From assembly GCA_025210475.1 (NCBI GenBank), contig JAOARW010000085.1, forward strand, positions 1 to 64,000: a DNA stretch of 64,000 bases. The letters run 5' to 3'. Each line of letters opens with the position of its first letter. Position 1 is the stretch's first letter. This document shows, piece by piece, positions 34,477-43,926 of this stretch. The stretch comes from Carboxylicivirga sp. (lineage in GTDB: Bacteria > Bacteroidota > Bacteroidia > Bacteroidales > Marinilabiliaceae). Position numbers and translations under genes: made by a program. The notes beneath the pieces were generated by a model. That model worked only from the letters and a program-made list of their open reading frames with translations. It did not search any database and was not told the DNA's origin.

Positions 34477-35496
34477 TTAAAACTCGTTTCTTGCGAAAGG
34501 AGCAACGTCTTGTTTAACAAATTCTTTGTTTAAGTATTTATGATAACCATTAATTGCAATCATTGCTGCGTTGTCGGTGGTGTACGAGAACTTAGGGATA
34601 AAGGTTTCCCATTTTTTTACTTCTGCTAATTCTGTTAAGCGATTTCGTAATCCTGAATTTGCAGAAACGCCTCCAGCCAAAGCCACCTGGGTAATTCCAG
34701 TGTCTTTTGCAGCTTTTATAACTTTATCCATTAGGATGTCAATAATGGTTTTTTGTAGGGAGGCACATATATCTGCCTTATTTTCCTCGATAAAATCAGG
34801 ATTCTTTTTTAATTCATCCCTCAAAAAATACAAAACAGATGTTTTGAGCCCGCTAAAACTATAATCGTAATCCTTTATTTTTGGTTTACTAAAGGTAAAG
34901 GCTTCCGGATTACCTTCTTTAGCCAGTTTATCGATGAGTGGTCCACCGGGGTATGGAAGTCCCATAATTTTCGCACATTTATCAAATGCTTCACCTGCTG
35001 CATCATCAATGGTCTGACCAATTATCTCTAAATCCAAATAATCTCTGACAACAATTATCTGGCTGTTACCACCTGATACCAATAAGCAAAGAAATGGAAA
35101 TTGAGGCTGATCGGTATCATTCTCATCTTCTTTAATAAAGTGAGCTAATACATGAGCATGAAGGTGATTGACTTCGATAAGCGGAAGATCATTGGCTAAG
35201 GCAAATCCTTTAGCAAATGAAGTACCCACAAGTAACGATCCCATTAAACCAGGGCCTCTTGTAAAAGCAACAGCATCGATGTCGTCTGAGTTAACACCTG
35301 CATCTTTAATCGCCTTTTCCACAACAGGTATAATGTTTTGCTGGTGAGCCCGCGAAGCAAGTTCTGGAACTACACCGCCATATGCTTTATGAACATCTTG
35401 ATTTGCAACTATATTAGACAAAATAACATCATCTTTAAAAACGGCTGCCGAAGTGTCATCACAAGATGACTCAATTCCCAAAATTATCACACTCAT
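34477..35496 (-). CDS. tsaD: tRNA N6-adenosine threonylcarbamoyltransferase
   Basis: A 339-residue full-length TsaD, which transfers the threonylcarbamoyl group to A37 of ANN-decoding tRNAs. It shows IESSCDDTSAAV, GGVVPELASRAH (metal site with His), VNHLHAHV, LVSGGNSQI and VALAGGVSANSGLR. It is divergent from the TamB-like gene, an arrangement often seen in Bacteroidota. The following PqqD operon starts 134 bases downstream. Confidence 0.96.
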   Translation of the reverse strand: MSVIILGIESSCDDTSAAVFKDDVILSNIVANQDVHKAYGGVVPELASRAHQQNIIPVVEKAIKDAGVNSDDIDAVAFTRGPGLMGSLLVGTSFAKGFALANDLPLIEVNHLHAHVLAHFIKEDENDTDQPQFPFLCLLVSGGNSQIIVVRDYLDLEIIGQTIDDAAGEAFDKCAKIMGLPYPGGPLIDKLAKEGNPEAFTFSKPKIKDYDYSFSGLKTSVLYFLRDELKKNPDFIEENKADICASLQKTIIDILMDKVIKAAKDTGITQVALAGGVSANSGLRNRLTELAEVKKWETFIPKFSYTTDNAAMIAINGYHKYLNKEFVKQDVAPFARNEF

Positions 35497-35606
35497 AACT
35501 TTTGTCAGATAGAATATTGTATAATCAAATCATAATTCCCACCTTTTTCGTAATTTTGGTGAGTTAAAAACGGGATAAAAGTATAAAAAAAAATATCAAA
35601 ATAGGA

Positions 35607-38600
35607 TTGTATGTGCTGGCGGGGCTATTTATAGTTCCCGTATTGTTATACTCCATATTATTACTCCCGGTTGTACAAACATCGCTGGTTAAATATGTTA
35701 CCAACGAGATTAGTCAGGATTTGGATACAGAGATTTCCATTGGCAGAGTGCATTTGCGACCTTTTAAAACCCTGGTGATTGACGACGTTGTGGTGTTTGA
35801 TCAGCAGAAGGATACCCTAATTGCCATTGAGCAGATTGCAGCCAATATCGATTCTGTTTTTCTTAATCGTAAGCAAATCTATCTGCAGTCATTGAGTTTT
35901 AGGCAACCGTCGATAAATGTTTATGAGCAAGACTCCATTTATAACTTTGACTTTCTAAAAAAGGCAATAGCTACATCCGATTCAATAAAATCTGATTCGA
36001 AATGGTATGTAGGTCTTACTAATGCCAATATTGAAAATGGTAAAATGCTTTATGATGCTAAAAAGGCAGAATCCATTAGTTTCTCAGATTTTAATTTAGT
36101 TATCGACGATATTCTTCATCGCGATAGCTTATGGCAATTCGATATAAGGCAAATTAGTTTGAAAAGCCGGAAATGGATTAAACTGGAGAATATTCAGGCT
36201 TCCGTTGTATTCAACCAATCGAATTTATATTTAACCCAAGGGCTGTTAAAAACACAGTTTTCATCCTTGGAATTAGATTCTTTAAGACTGGCATTGGATG
36301 TGGATAAAAAAGGACTTGATCGAATCCAGAGTTTCTACGTTGATGTTCGTAGATCGAGGATCAATAGCAAGGATTTGACAAGAGTAACGGCGATTAAAAA
36401 GGCTACGAGTGTTGGATTGTCAGGAGTTTTATATGGGACGGTTGATGATATAAGAGGGCGTAAGGTAAAATTAGATTTCGGCCCGCATTCACAGTTGAGT
36501 TCAAGTTTTGATATTAGTGGTTTACCTAATCTGGATGAAACTTTTTTGTACCTGGATGTTCGTCATTTGCACACCACACCTGAAGATATTGAGCAGTTGT
36601 TTTCGCATGCCAGAGGTCAGGCCTTAAAATTGCCGGCTGCACTGAAAAATCTGGAAGAGGTTAATTATAAAGGAAACTTTACCGGTTATCTAAGTGATTT
36701 GGTTGCCTATGGTGAATTTTCAACTTCGTTGGGTACAATCAGCACTGATATTGGATTTGAAATGGATGAGCGTGATAACCTGGTTTTTTCTGGTAATCTT
36801 TCCACAACAAATTTCGATATTGGACAGTTGGCGGGTGCCGAAGATCATATCGGCGATGTATCCATGTCGGTGGATATACGAGGCTCGAGGCAGTCGGAGA
36901 AAAAATTCAATGCTTTTCTGAGCGGTTTGGTGGATACCTTAAGGGTGAATGAATATGCCTATACCAACATAAAGCTTAATGGCTTATTCGAAAATGATCG
37001 CTTTGATGGTGATTTTCTAATCGATGATCCTAATGGACAGTTGGGCTTTAATGGTAAGATTGACTTATCTGGCGAAGTTCCTAATTTTAAATTCGCGGCA
37101 CATCTGACCGATATTCGTCTAGATAAACTGAACCTATATAGTAAAGCGCCTAACAGTTCGCTTACGGCCGATATTCAAACAGATATATCAGGAAAGGACG
37201 TCGATGATATTGTTGGATTTTTGAATATTAAGGATCTAAGCTTTAAATCGGATGACAAGCAGGTTAGTGTAGACTCTTTGTTATTGCTTTCGGTGAGGGA
37301 GAATCAGGAGAAAAGAATTGTTTTACAATCAGATATTGCTGAAGGAGATCTGGTTGGAGTATATAATTTTACTCATCTGGGCAATATTTTAAAGAAAAAG
37401 CTATTGCATCATTTGCCATCCTTATCTGCGGTGTTAAAGGTAAAAGATGTCGATGTTAAAGCAAACGACTTTAATTTTTCTTGCAACTTTAAAAAGATAT
37501 CTGGTATTGCCGATATGCTGATGCCGGGCATGGAAGTTTCGGATAATGGTTTGGTTTTGGGTAGTTATAATACCGAAGATGGTGAAGTAGATTTCGAAGT
37601 TGAGCTGGAGTTTCTCAATTACAAAGGTGTTCAGGTTCAGAAGCCCGAGATTCATATTACAAGCCATGCCAACGATAAGTTAATGATGGTTTCGCGCGCA
37701 AACGATCTGCAGGTTAATAATCTGGGAGGTTTTCAAAACTTAAGCTTTCACCATACGGCATCAAATGACACCTTGCAATTTAATGTGTTTTGGAATAATT
37801 GGGATGAATACACCAATAGCGGATCGATCATTACCAAAACGGTATTGAAAAACAGAGATAATGCCATTTATTCAAGTACCGAGTTAAGTCCGTCATATGT
37901 GATGGTGCGCGATAGCTTGTGGGAAATTCAGCCAACTACCATCCATTATCACCCCGATGGTTTTTCTTTAAAGCATTTCAGGGTGCATCATGCCAATCAG
38001 GAGATTGGAATTAATGGTTTTGCACACCGTGAGATTAAAGATGGTATAAAAGTGCATTTCCAAAATATTAGCTTGTCTGATATGATCGGTTATAAAGATC
38101 TTAATCGGGTAGAAGTTTCAGGTGCCTTAAATGGAACCGTGGAAGTTGAAAACTTATATAAAGAACCGGTTTTTAGTGGTAATCTGGGAATTAATAACTT
38201 TGTGTTTAATAAAGACTTGTTAGGGGATTTAGCCATTGATGCCGAATATGAGCCGCAAGCCCATCAGGTAAAAGTAAGTACAAGTATTGAGAAGGATGGT
38301 AAGCAACCACTAAATGGTGGAGGTGTTATCGATGTGGCCAATAAACAAGTTTATCTAAGTTATGATATAGACGAGCTTGAAATTGGCTTTTTGAATCTAT
38401 ACCTCAAGCGAATTATGCAGAATCTGTCGGGGACAGCAAGCGGACAATTGGCAGTGGTGGGGCCTCTTTCAAAGCCGGAACTGCTTGGTCGACTTAATAT
38501 AAACAAAGCTTTTTTTGATGTAGGTTTGTTGCAAACCACTTATTCAATGACCGACTCTGTGATCTTCGACCCAAATCTGATTACGTTTAAAAACATCAAA

Positions 38601-40010
38601 TTATCTGACAGAAATGGCCGGCAGGGAACGTTTGATGGTACTATTCGTCATGAGACATTCCGTAACATGCATTATAATCTGAGTTTGTTGGTCAATAATA
38701 TGTTGGTAATGGACACCAAATACATTGATAATCCATTGTATTATGGCGAGGTATATGCCGATGGTAATATGTCGGTAACCGGAACAACTACCGACCTGAT
38801 TATTGATATTGCCGGGCAAACGCGCGAAAATACTCAATTCTATATACCTCTCGAAGATGAGGAAAGTGCTGAGGAAAGTAATTTTATTCGTTTTATTAAT
38901 ACCAAAGAGCAGAGTGACGATTCGCCACAAAAACTAGCGCTTACTAACAGCGAATATGAAATTGATCTGACGGGCATGACAGTGAGTATGGATTTGGATA
39001 TTACACCCGAAGCACGATGTCAGGTTATATTTGATTCGACGGTAGGCGATATATTACGAGGACAAGGAAATGGTAACCTTCAAATCAGGATGGATAAAGC
39101 GGGTGGTATAAATTTCTATGGCGATTACAATTTCGACGAAGGCGACTACATGTTCACTTTACGAAACGTTCTGAATAAGAAATTTGTGATTAATCAGGGA
39201 TCAAGCATTAACTGGGATGGTAACCCTTACGATGCCAATATCGATTTGAATGCCACCTATAGATTAAAAACCAGTTTAAGCGATTTGGCCGAGTATTCAA
39301 ATGATGATAGATATATTCGTCGAATACCCGTACATTGTAATATGCTGCTAACCGATCGATTAACCAAACCAAATATAAAGTTCGAGATAAAAACACCATC
39401 CGATCAGGATAATAATCAAAACCTGATTGATCGGGTGATAAGTACCGAAGAAGAAATAAATCGACAGGTGTTATCCCTACTGGTGCTTAATCGCTTTTAT
39501 TCCGAAGCGCCGGCCGATCAGAATAACAACAGTCCGGTGGGAAATAATGCAGCGCTGGTAACCACAACCGAGATGCTTTCGAACCAGTTAAGTCATTGGT
39601 TGTCGCAAATTAGCAGTGATGTAGATATTGGGGTGAGTTATCGCCCTGCCAGTGAATTGACCGATGATGAGGTGGAAGTCGCTTTATCAACACAAATATT
39701 CAATAATCGGGTAATTGTGAATGGTAATGTGGGCTACGGACAAGATCAAACACGACCAAGTAATTTGATTGGTGACTTCGATGTGGAGGTGAAACTAAAT
39801 AAATCGGGCAGTTTAAGGGCCAAAGCATATACCAAAAGCAATAATGATGTTACTTATTCAACAACATCCCCAACAACACAGGGTGTTGGTGTTTCGTTCA
39901 AGGAAGAGTTTGATACACTGGAAGAGCTGATGCACAAATATTGGCTGATGATTACCGGTAAGAAAAAGAAAGAGAAGAAAGAAGAGGAACAGCAGCAGAC
40001 TAAAGATTAA
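35607..40010 (+). CDS. TamB-like translocation/assembly module protein
   Basis: At 1467 residues this is one of the largest proteins here. It has one N-terminal membrane helix (about 1-20), then a long beta-rich AsmA/TamB-like body, and the C-terminal DUF490/TamB domain (GDYNFDEGDYMFTLRNVL, WDGNPYDANIDLNATYR, NGNVGYGQDQ). Such proteins bridge the envelope and move lipid or assist outer-membrane assembly. The first usable start is TTG 35607, but codons back to 35583 are open and would add a Lys-rich start (IKKNIKIGL) after ATA, so the real start is uncertain. The C-terminus is Lys/Glu-rich. Confidence 0.87.
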   Translation: MYVLAGLFIVPVLLYSILLLPVVQTSLVKYVTNEISQDLDTEISIGRVHLRPFKTLVIDDVVVFDQQKDTLIAIEQIAANIDSVFLNRKQIYLQSLSFRQPSINVYEQDSIYNFDFLKKAIATSDSIKSDSKWYVGLTNANIENGKMLYDAKKAESISFSDFNLVIDDILHRDSLWQFDIRQISLKSRKWIKLENIQASVVFNQSNLYLTQGLLKTQFSSLELDSLRLALDVDKKGLDRIQSFYVDVRRSRINSKDLTRVTAIKKATSVGLSGVLYGTVDDIRGRKVKLDFGPHSQLSSSFDISGLPNLDETFLYLDVRHLHTTPEDIEQLFSHARGQALKLPAALKNLEEVNYKGNFTGYLSDLVAYGEFSTSLGTISTDIGFEMDERDNLVFSGNLSTTNFDIGQLAGAEDHIGDVSMSVDIRGSRQSEKKFNAFLSGLVDTLRVNEYAYTNIKLNGLFENDRFDGDFLIDDPNGQLGFNGKIDLSGEVPNFKFAAHLTDIRLDKLNLYSKAPNSSLTADIQTDISGKDVDDIVGFLNIKDLSFKSDDKQVSVDSLLLLSVRENQEKRIVLQSDIAEGDLVGVYNFTHLGNILKKKLLHHLPSLSAVLKVKDVDVKANDFNFSCNFKKISGIADMLMPGMEVSDNGLVLGSYNTEDGEVDFEVELEFLNYKGVQVQKPEIHITSHANDKLMMVSRANDLQVNNLGGFQNLSFHHTASNDTLQFNVFWNNWDEYTNSGSIITKTVLKNRDNAIYSSTELSPSYVMVRDSLWEIQPTTIHYHPDGFSLKHFRVHHANQEIGINGFAHREIKDGIKVHFQNISLSDMIGYKDLNRVEVSGALNGTVEVENLYKEPVFSGNLGINNFVFNKDLLGDLAIDAEYEPQAHQVKVSTSIEKDGKQPLNGGGVIDVANKQVYLSYDIDELEIGFLNLYLKRIMQNLSGTASGQLAVVGPLSKPELLGRLNINKAFFDVGLLQTTYSMTDSVIFDPNLITFKNIKLSDRNGRQGTFDGTIRHETFRNMHYNLSLLVNNMLVMDTKYIDNPLYYGEVYADGNMSVTGTTTDLIIDIAGQTRENTQFYIPLEDEESAEESNFIRFINTKEQSDDSPQKLALTNSEYEIDLTGMTVSMDLDITPEARCQVIFDSTVGDILRGQGNGNLQIRMDKAGGINFYGDYNFDEGDYMFTLRNVLNKKFVINQGSSINWDGNPYDANIDLNATYRLKTSLSDLAEYSNDDRYIRRIPVHCNMLLTDRLTKPNIKFEIKTPSDQDNNQNLIDRVISTEEEINRQVLSLLVLNRFYSEAPADQNNNSPVGNNAALVTTTEMLSNQLSHWLSQISSDVDIGVSYRPASELTDDEVEVALSTQIFNNRVIVNGNVGYGQDQTRPSNLIGDFDVEVKLNKSGSLRAKAYTKSNNDVTYSTTSPTTQGVGVSFKEEFDTLEELMHKYWLMITGKKKKEKKEEEQQQTKD

Positions 40011-40179
40011 ATTTTTGCGTTGGTAAAAGAGAAGCGATTTTTATTATTTTTAGTCCCGAATTTGAATGCATAAAGCAAAACAAACACATAAAGCGAATAA
40101 GTAGTTATTATTCCTGCTAATGCCAGATTGGGAGTCGTAAAACTGCAGAAAAGCTTCATTGACAAGAAAATTTAAACAC

Positions 40180-40875
40180 ATGAATTTATTATTATTCATT
40201 CAGGCAAATGCCGAGAATCTACCCGCAGAAGAATTGGCCGAAGGGGCTGAAACGAGTATGAATCTTTTGGAAATGGCGAAAACCGGAGGGCTCATCATGA
40301 TTCCACTTTTTTTACTTTCGATAGTAGCGGTATATATCTTTTTTGAACGCTATTTTGCCATTCGTCGTGCCAATAATGAGGATGCCGGCTTTATGAATAA
40401 AATAAAGGATTACATACACGATGGAAAAATCGAATCGGCCTTGGCGCTTTGTCAATCCAACGATTTTCCAATTTCCAGGATGATTGAAAAAGGCATCACG
40501 CGCATTGGTCGCCCATTGAGCGATGTGAATACGGCCGTTGAAAACGTGGGTAACCTGGAGATTAGCAGACTTGAAAAAAGTTTGCCAACCCTGGCAACGG
40601 TTGCAGGAGGAGCTCCAATGATCGGATTCCTGGGTACTGTTATTGGAATGATTCAGGCGTTTTTTGATATGGCCAATGCAGGTAATAACATTGATGTAGG
40701 TTTATTGTCAGAAGGAATATATAAAGCCATGGTAACCACGGTTACCGGTTTGGTCGTTGGTATCATTGCTTATTTTGCTTACAATATTTTGGTGGCTAAA
40801 GTCGAAAAAGTAGTGTTTAAGATGGAAGCACGTACCATGGAATTCATGGATCTGTTAAACGAACCAGCTCACTAA
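40180..40875 (+). CDS. exbB: MotA/TolQ/ExbB proton channel protein
   Basis: A 231-residue inner-membrane protein from the ATG at 40180 (an in-frame TTG lies at 40159). A first helix LIMIPLFLLSIVAVYIFF precedes a cytoplasmic loop, and two further helices carry ATVAGGAPMIGFLGTVIGMI and MVTTVTGLVVGIIAYF. It forms the proton-driven motor with ExbD to energise TonB. It starts the four-gene operon exbB-exbD-exbD-tonB; the first exbD starts 2 bases after its stop. Confidence 0.93.
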   Translation: MNLLLFIQANAENLPAEELAEGAETSMNLLEMAKTGGLIMIPLFLLSIVAVYIFFERYFAIRRANNEDAGFMNKIKDYIHDGKIESALALCQSNDFPISRMIEKGITRIGRPLSDVNTAVENVGNLEISRLEKSLPTLATVAGGAPMIGFLGTVIGMIQAFFDMANAGNNIDVGLLSEGIYKAMVTTVTGLVVGIIAYFAYNILVAKVEKVVFKMEARTMEFMDLLNEPAH

Positions 40876-40877
40876 TA

Positions 40878-41267
40878 ATGGCCTTAAAGCGACGAACAAA
40901 AGTAAGTGCAGCTTTCAGCATGTCGTCAATGACCGACATTGTGTTTCTGTTGTTGATCTTTTTTATGATTACATCAACAATGGTACACCCCAATGCCATT
41001 AAGTTGCTAATCCCTAAAAAAGCCACTAAAAAGATGGTGGTTCAAAAATATTTGAATATTCGTGTTACTCAATCGGGGCGTTTTTATGTAGATGGTAAGC
41101 GCTTTGCTGCTGATAATGTCGAATCGGGCTTAATCAATGCCTTCGGACGCAATGCGCAAACCATTGTGAAGCTGCGGACTGATAAAAATGCATCAACCGG
41201 CAATGTGGCTCGTGTATTGGATATTGCCGAAACGAACGGAATAAAAGTAATTTTAGATATCAGGTAA
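40878..41267 (+). CDS. exbD: ExbD/TolR biopolymer transport protein, first copy
   Basis: A 129-residue protein with a short cytoplasmic start, one membrane helix carrying the proton-path Asp (SSMTDIVFLLLIFFMI) and a periplasmic domain. It overlaps the second copy by one base (TAATG). Two consecutive ExbD paralogues are usual in Bacteroidota Ton systems. Confidence 0.93.
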   Translation: MALKRRTKVSAAFSMSSMTDIVFLLLIFFMITSTMVHPNAIKLLIPKKATKKMVVQKYLNIRVTQSGRFYVDGKRFAADNVESGLINAFGRNAQTIVKLRTDKNASTGNVARVLDIAETNGIKVILDIR

Positions 41268-41662
41268 TGGGACTGAAAAAACGCAATAAAGTAGAGGCTG
41301 GCTTCAGCATGTCGTCAATGACTGATATTGTATTCCTGTTATTGATCTTTTTTATGATTACATCTACCTTGGTAACGCCACAGGCCGTGCGCGATATGGT
41401 ATTGCCTCAAAGTGATCACCAGGTGTCGGCCAAGCCCAATACCACCATTTCGGTAACGGCTGATTTACGTTATTTTGTTGAAGGCGATCAGTTGCCTTTC
41501 TGGAAAATTGAGCGACGATTAAAAGAAATCATCGAAGCATCGCCCGATACTTATATTGCACTGCACGTGGATGAATCGGTGCCTTTTTCGGTGGTGGGAA
41601 AAATTAGAGACATTGCCATTCGTAATAAGTATAAATTGATATTGGCTACACAAGGCAAATAG
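41267..41662 (+). CDS. exbD: ExbD/TolR biopolymer transport protein, second copy
   Basis: A 131-residue paralogue of the preceding gene with the same start (KKRNKVEAGFSMSSMTDIV) and proton-path Asp but a divergent periplasmic domain (TTISVTADLRYFVEGDQLP). It probably forms a hetero-oligomeric motor part with the first copy. The TonB gene follows after one base. Confidence 0.93.
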   Translation: MGLKKRNKVEAGFSMSSMTDIVFLLLIFFMITSTLVTPQAVRDMVLPQSDHQVSAKPNTTISVTADLRYFVEGDQLPFWKIERRLKEIIEASPDTYIALHVDESVPFSVVGKIRDIAIRNKYKLILATQGK

Positions 41663-41663
41663 G

Positions 41664-42614
41664 ATGGGAGAGAAGGATAAAAAATATGGAGTAATTGGTA
41701 CGACTATCTTTCATATAGCCGTTTTGTTATTGTTGATCTTCTTTGGACTGACAACATTGCCACAGGAAGAAGAGGGTATTTTAGTGAATTTTGGCGACAC
41801 AGTGCTGGGACAAGGAGAAGTGGAGCCCAAACCATCGCAAGCCCCGGCGGTTGAACAACAAAAAACACCACCACCGCCTCCTGTTGAGAAAACACCCGAA
41901 CCGGTCGTTACAAAACCGGAGGTAGAGGAGGTAGTGGTGACACAAGATAATGAAGAAGCACCTGAAATAAGCGCTGCTGAAAAAAAGAAGAAAAAAGAAG
42001 AGCAGGAGCGTCTGGAGAAAGAACGTAAGGAGCGGGAAGAGCAAGAGCGTATTGAGCGAGAAAAGGAAGAAGAACGCAAACGCATAGAAGCCGAAAAAGA
42101 AGCTAAACGACAAAAAGAACTGGCCGAAAAAAGAGCACGTGAAGAAGCCGAGCGCAAAAAGCGGGAAGAGCAAGAGCGACAAGCTGCCGAGGCCCGTAAC
42201 CGTGTAACAGGAGCTTTTAGCGGTAAAGGCACTGGTGATACATCATCGGAGGGAGAAACAGGTGGCAGTGGTAACCAGGGCTATGTAACCGGCGATCCGA
42301 ATTCACGAAACCGTTCTGGTTCTGGCCTGGGTAATTCAGGGAATGGATTTGATTTAAAGGGACGTTCCTTAGTTGGTAGCTTACCTAAACCGCAACATAA
42401 TTCCAATAAAGAAGGTATTGTGGTGATTAAGATTGTAGTGGATCGGAATGGTAATGTTACATCGGCCGAATTTCAGATGAAAGGCTCCAATACGCAGGAT
42501 CGGGAGTTAATAGATAATGCCAAAGCGGCTGCACGACGGGCTAAATTTAATGCTGATAAAGCAGCCAATGCTTATGCGCAAGGAACCATTACCTATCATT
42601 TTCAGTTGGATTAA
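41664..42614 (+). CDS. tonB: TonB-like energy transducer
   Basis: A 316-residue protein: N-terminal helix (about 10-29), a Pro-rich segment (PPPPPVEKTPEPVV), a long charged helix/coiled coil (about 105-180, Glu/Lys/Arg), a Gly/Ser-rich linker (about 185-235) and a C-terminal TonB-type domain (EGIVVIKIVVDRNGNVTSAEF ... YHFQLD). The coiled coil makes it TolA-like in layout. It links the ExbB/ExbD motor to outer-membrane receptors such as the one at 52314. Confidence 0.9.
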   Translation: MGEKDKKYGVIGTTIFHIAVLLLLIFFGLTTLPQEEEGILVNFGDTVLGQGEVEPKPSQAPAVEQQKTPPPPPVEKTPEPVVTKPEVEEVVVTQDNEEAPEISAAEKKKKKEEQERLEKERKEREEQERIEREKEEERKRIEAEKEAKRQKELAEKRAREEAERKKREEQERQAAEARNRVTGAFSGKGTGDTSSEGETGGSGNQGYVTGDPNSRNRSGSGLGNSGNGFDLKGRSLVGSLPKPQHNSNKEGIVVIKIVVDRNGNVTSAEFQMKGSNTQDRELIDNAKAAARRAKFNADKAANAYAQGTITYHFQLD

Positions 42615-42736
42615 TTTTTGATTAAAATTTTCACATAATACTGCTCTGACCTCATGATGACTTACTGCAGATATTCCTCTTATTCGGGGCAGACAGTGTT
42701 TTTTTGGGGTAGATTATTTTAAGCAAGCTGTAAATA

Positions 42737-42883
42737 GTCTTAATACTTTTCTGGCTTGTTCAGGTTAGGAGACACTATTTGAACAATAAGGCAATGTGAG
42801 AGAATTACATTGGAGTGAGGTTCCGCAAATCCGGAAAGCTTGTCCAACGAAAAAGTTGACCTTTCCTTAAATGCGGAAGGCTC
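42737..42883. repeat. Weak 21-bp-period repeat (array 3)
   Basis: Three clear units (42821, 42842, 42863) share TTCC...AAAT.CGGAA.GCT layout at exact 21-base spacing; earlier units (42737, 42758, 42779, 42800) match less well. Units tend to be palindromic (TTCCG-N6-CGGAA; CAAC-N6-GTTG). The array fills the gap between the convergent tonB and TSUP genes and ends near the latter's stop, as arrays 1 and 2 do. Confidence 0.5.
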
Positions 42884-42896
42884 AAAAAATATAAAA

Positions 42897-43652
42897 TCAA
42901 AAGAATAACACTTTAATTCCGGCCACAAACACCGTAGCCAATAAAATAATTCGAATGTATTTAACCCCAATTTGCTGAGCATACTTCGAAGCAATAAAGG
43001 CACCACTGGCATTTCCAACAGCCAAAATAAGGCCATATAGAAAGTTAACCTGCCCCGACCAGATAAAAATCCCCAATGCCACACCCGTGTAGCACAATAC
43101 AATCAGCACCTTAATGGCGTTCGCTTTAATCAAATCGTAGCCAACACCTAATACCAATCCGGCCAATAAAAAGAAACCCACTCCTGCCTGAATAAAGCCT
43201 CCGTACACACCAATAAAAAAGAAAATAATAATTTGCCATACAGCCGGCTTTTCGTTGACTTGTCCGGCTTGAGCTTTCACCCATCTGTCGGGCTTAAGCA
43301 GTATAACAAAAAACATGACGAACAGCAGTGAGCCGATAAATAGTTTCAGAATATCTTCATTGATGTTAACAGCAAAAGTTGCACCTACAACGGAACCAAT
43401 TAATGCCGGAACAACCAGAAACAAACTGCTTTTATAATTAATCAGCCCTTGCTGCTTAAAATTGCGTACCGCCACCGCATTCTGAAAAAATATAGCCACC
43501 CGATTGGTAGCATTGGCCTGGTGAGGCGTTAAGCCCAAAGTCATTAACAGAGGTAAGGTGATAAGCGAACCACTACCAGCCAGTGTATTGATAAAACCGG
43601 CAAAGAGACCGGCGATAATAAGCAAGCTTGCGTTTAATAATGATATTTCCAT
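42897..43652 (-). CDS. TSUP (TauE/SafE) family permease
   Basis: A 251-residue membrane protein with seven to eight hydrophobic segments and the family motifs GLFAGFINTLAGSGSLITLPLL (about 16-37) and GLTPHQANATNRVAI. The second half repeats the theme (GVYGGFIQAGVGFFLLAGLV). TSUP proteins export or import sulfite, sulfoacetate or related anions. The substrate cannot be assigned. It is convergent with the tonB operon. Confidence 0.9.
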   Translation of the reverse strand: MEISLLNASLLIIAGLFAGFINTLAGSGSLITLPLLMTLGLTPHQANATNRVAIFFQNAVAVRNFKQQGLINYKSSLFLVVPALIGSVVGATFAVNINEDILKLFIGSLLFVMFFVILLKPDRWVKAQAGQVNEKPAVWQIIIFFFIGVYGGFIQAGVGFFLLAGLVLGVGYDLIKANAIKVLIVLCYTGVALGIFIWSGQVNFLYGLILAVGNASGAFIASKYAQQIGVKYIRIILLATVFVAGIKVLFF

Positions 43653-43725
43653 TGTGCAAATGTATGATTTTCAAGTAAAACCTTTCATGCTCCCGGGGAA
43701 CGTAAGCGCTCGAAATATTCGTAAG

Positions 43726-43770
43726 AGGATACGATCTTTATATACATCATGCTAGTAAAGATCGCATCCT
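43726..43770. repeat. Long hairpin (15-bp stem)
   Basis: AGGATACGATCTTTA (43726-43740) pairs with TAAAGATCGCATCCT (43756-43770) with a single mismatch and a 15-base loop. It lies 73 bases upstream of the TSUP gene start. No T run follows on the plus strand; its function is unknown. Confidence 0.6.
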
Positions 43771-43782
43771 ATAAAATAACAA

Positions 43783-43808
43783 AAGCCGCTCTCTTTAGAA
43801 AACGGCTT
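43783..43808 (-). terminator. Probable terminator of glyA
   Basis: AAGCCG pairs with CGGCTT around a 14-base loop, with A-rich sequence to the left giving U residues on the minus strand. It lies 119 bases past the glyA stop. Confidence 0.5.
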
Positions 43809-43926
43809 AATGTCTTATACTAAATGTAAATCGCTATAAGCTATTAGCTATGGGCTTTTTTAGTAATCATCTAAATCACCAGCTCTATCAGCGAAGCGAT
43901 CAAACTTCTATCAACTAATAGCTAAA

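Noticed and set aside
41711..42232. Minus-strand ORFs opposite the tonB gene
   Set aside because: They are Ser/Arg- or Phe/Leu-rich complements of the Glu/Lys/Arg coiled-coil codons, a composition artefact.
42740..43102. 120-residue minus-strand ORF overlapping the TSUP gene
   Set aside because: It overlaps a well-supported permease in another frame and translates to Leu/Trp/Cys-rich text without family features.
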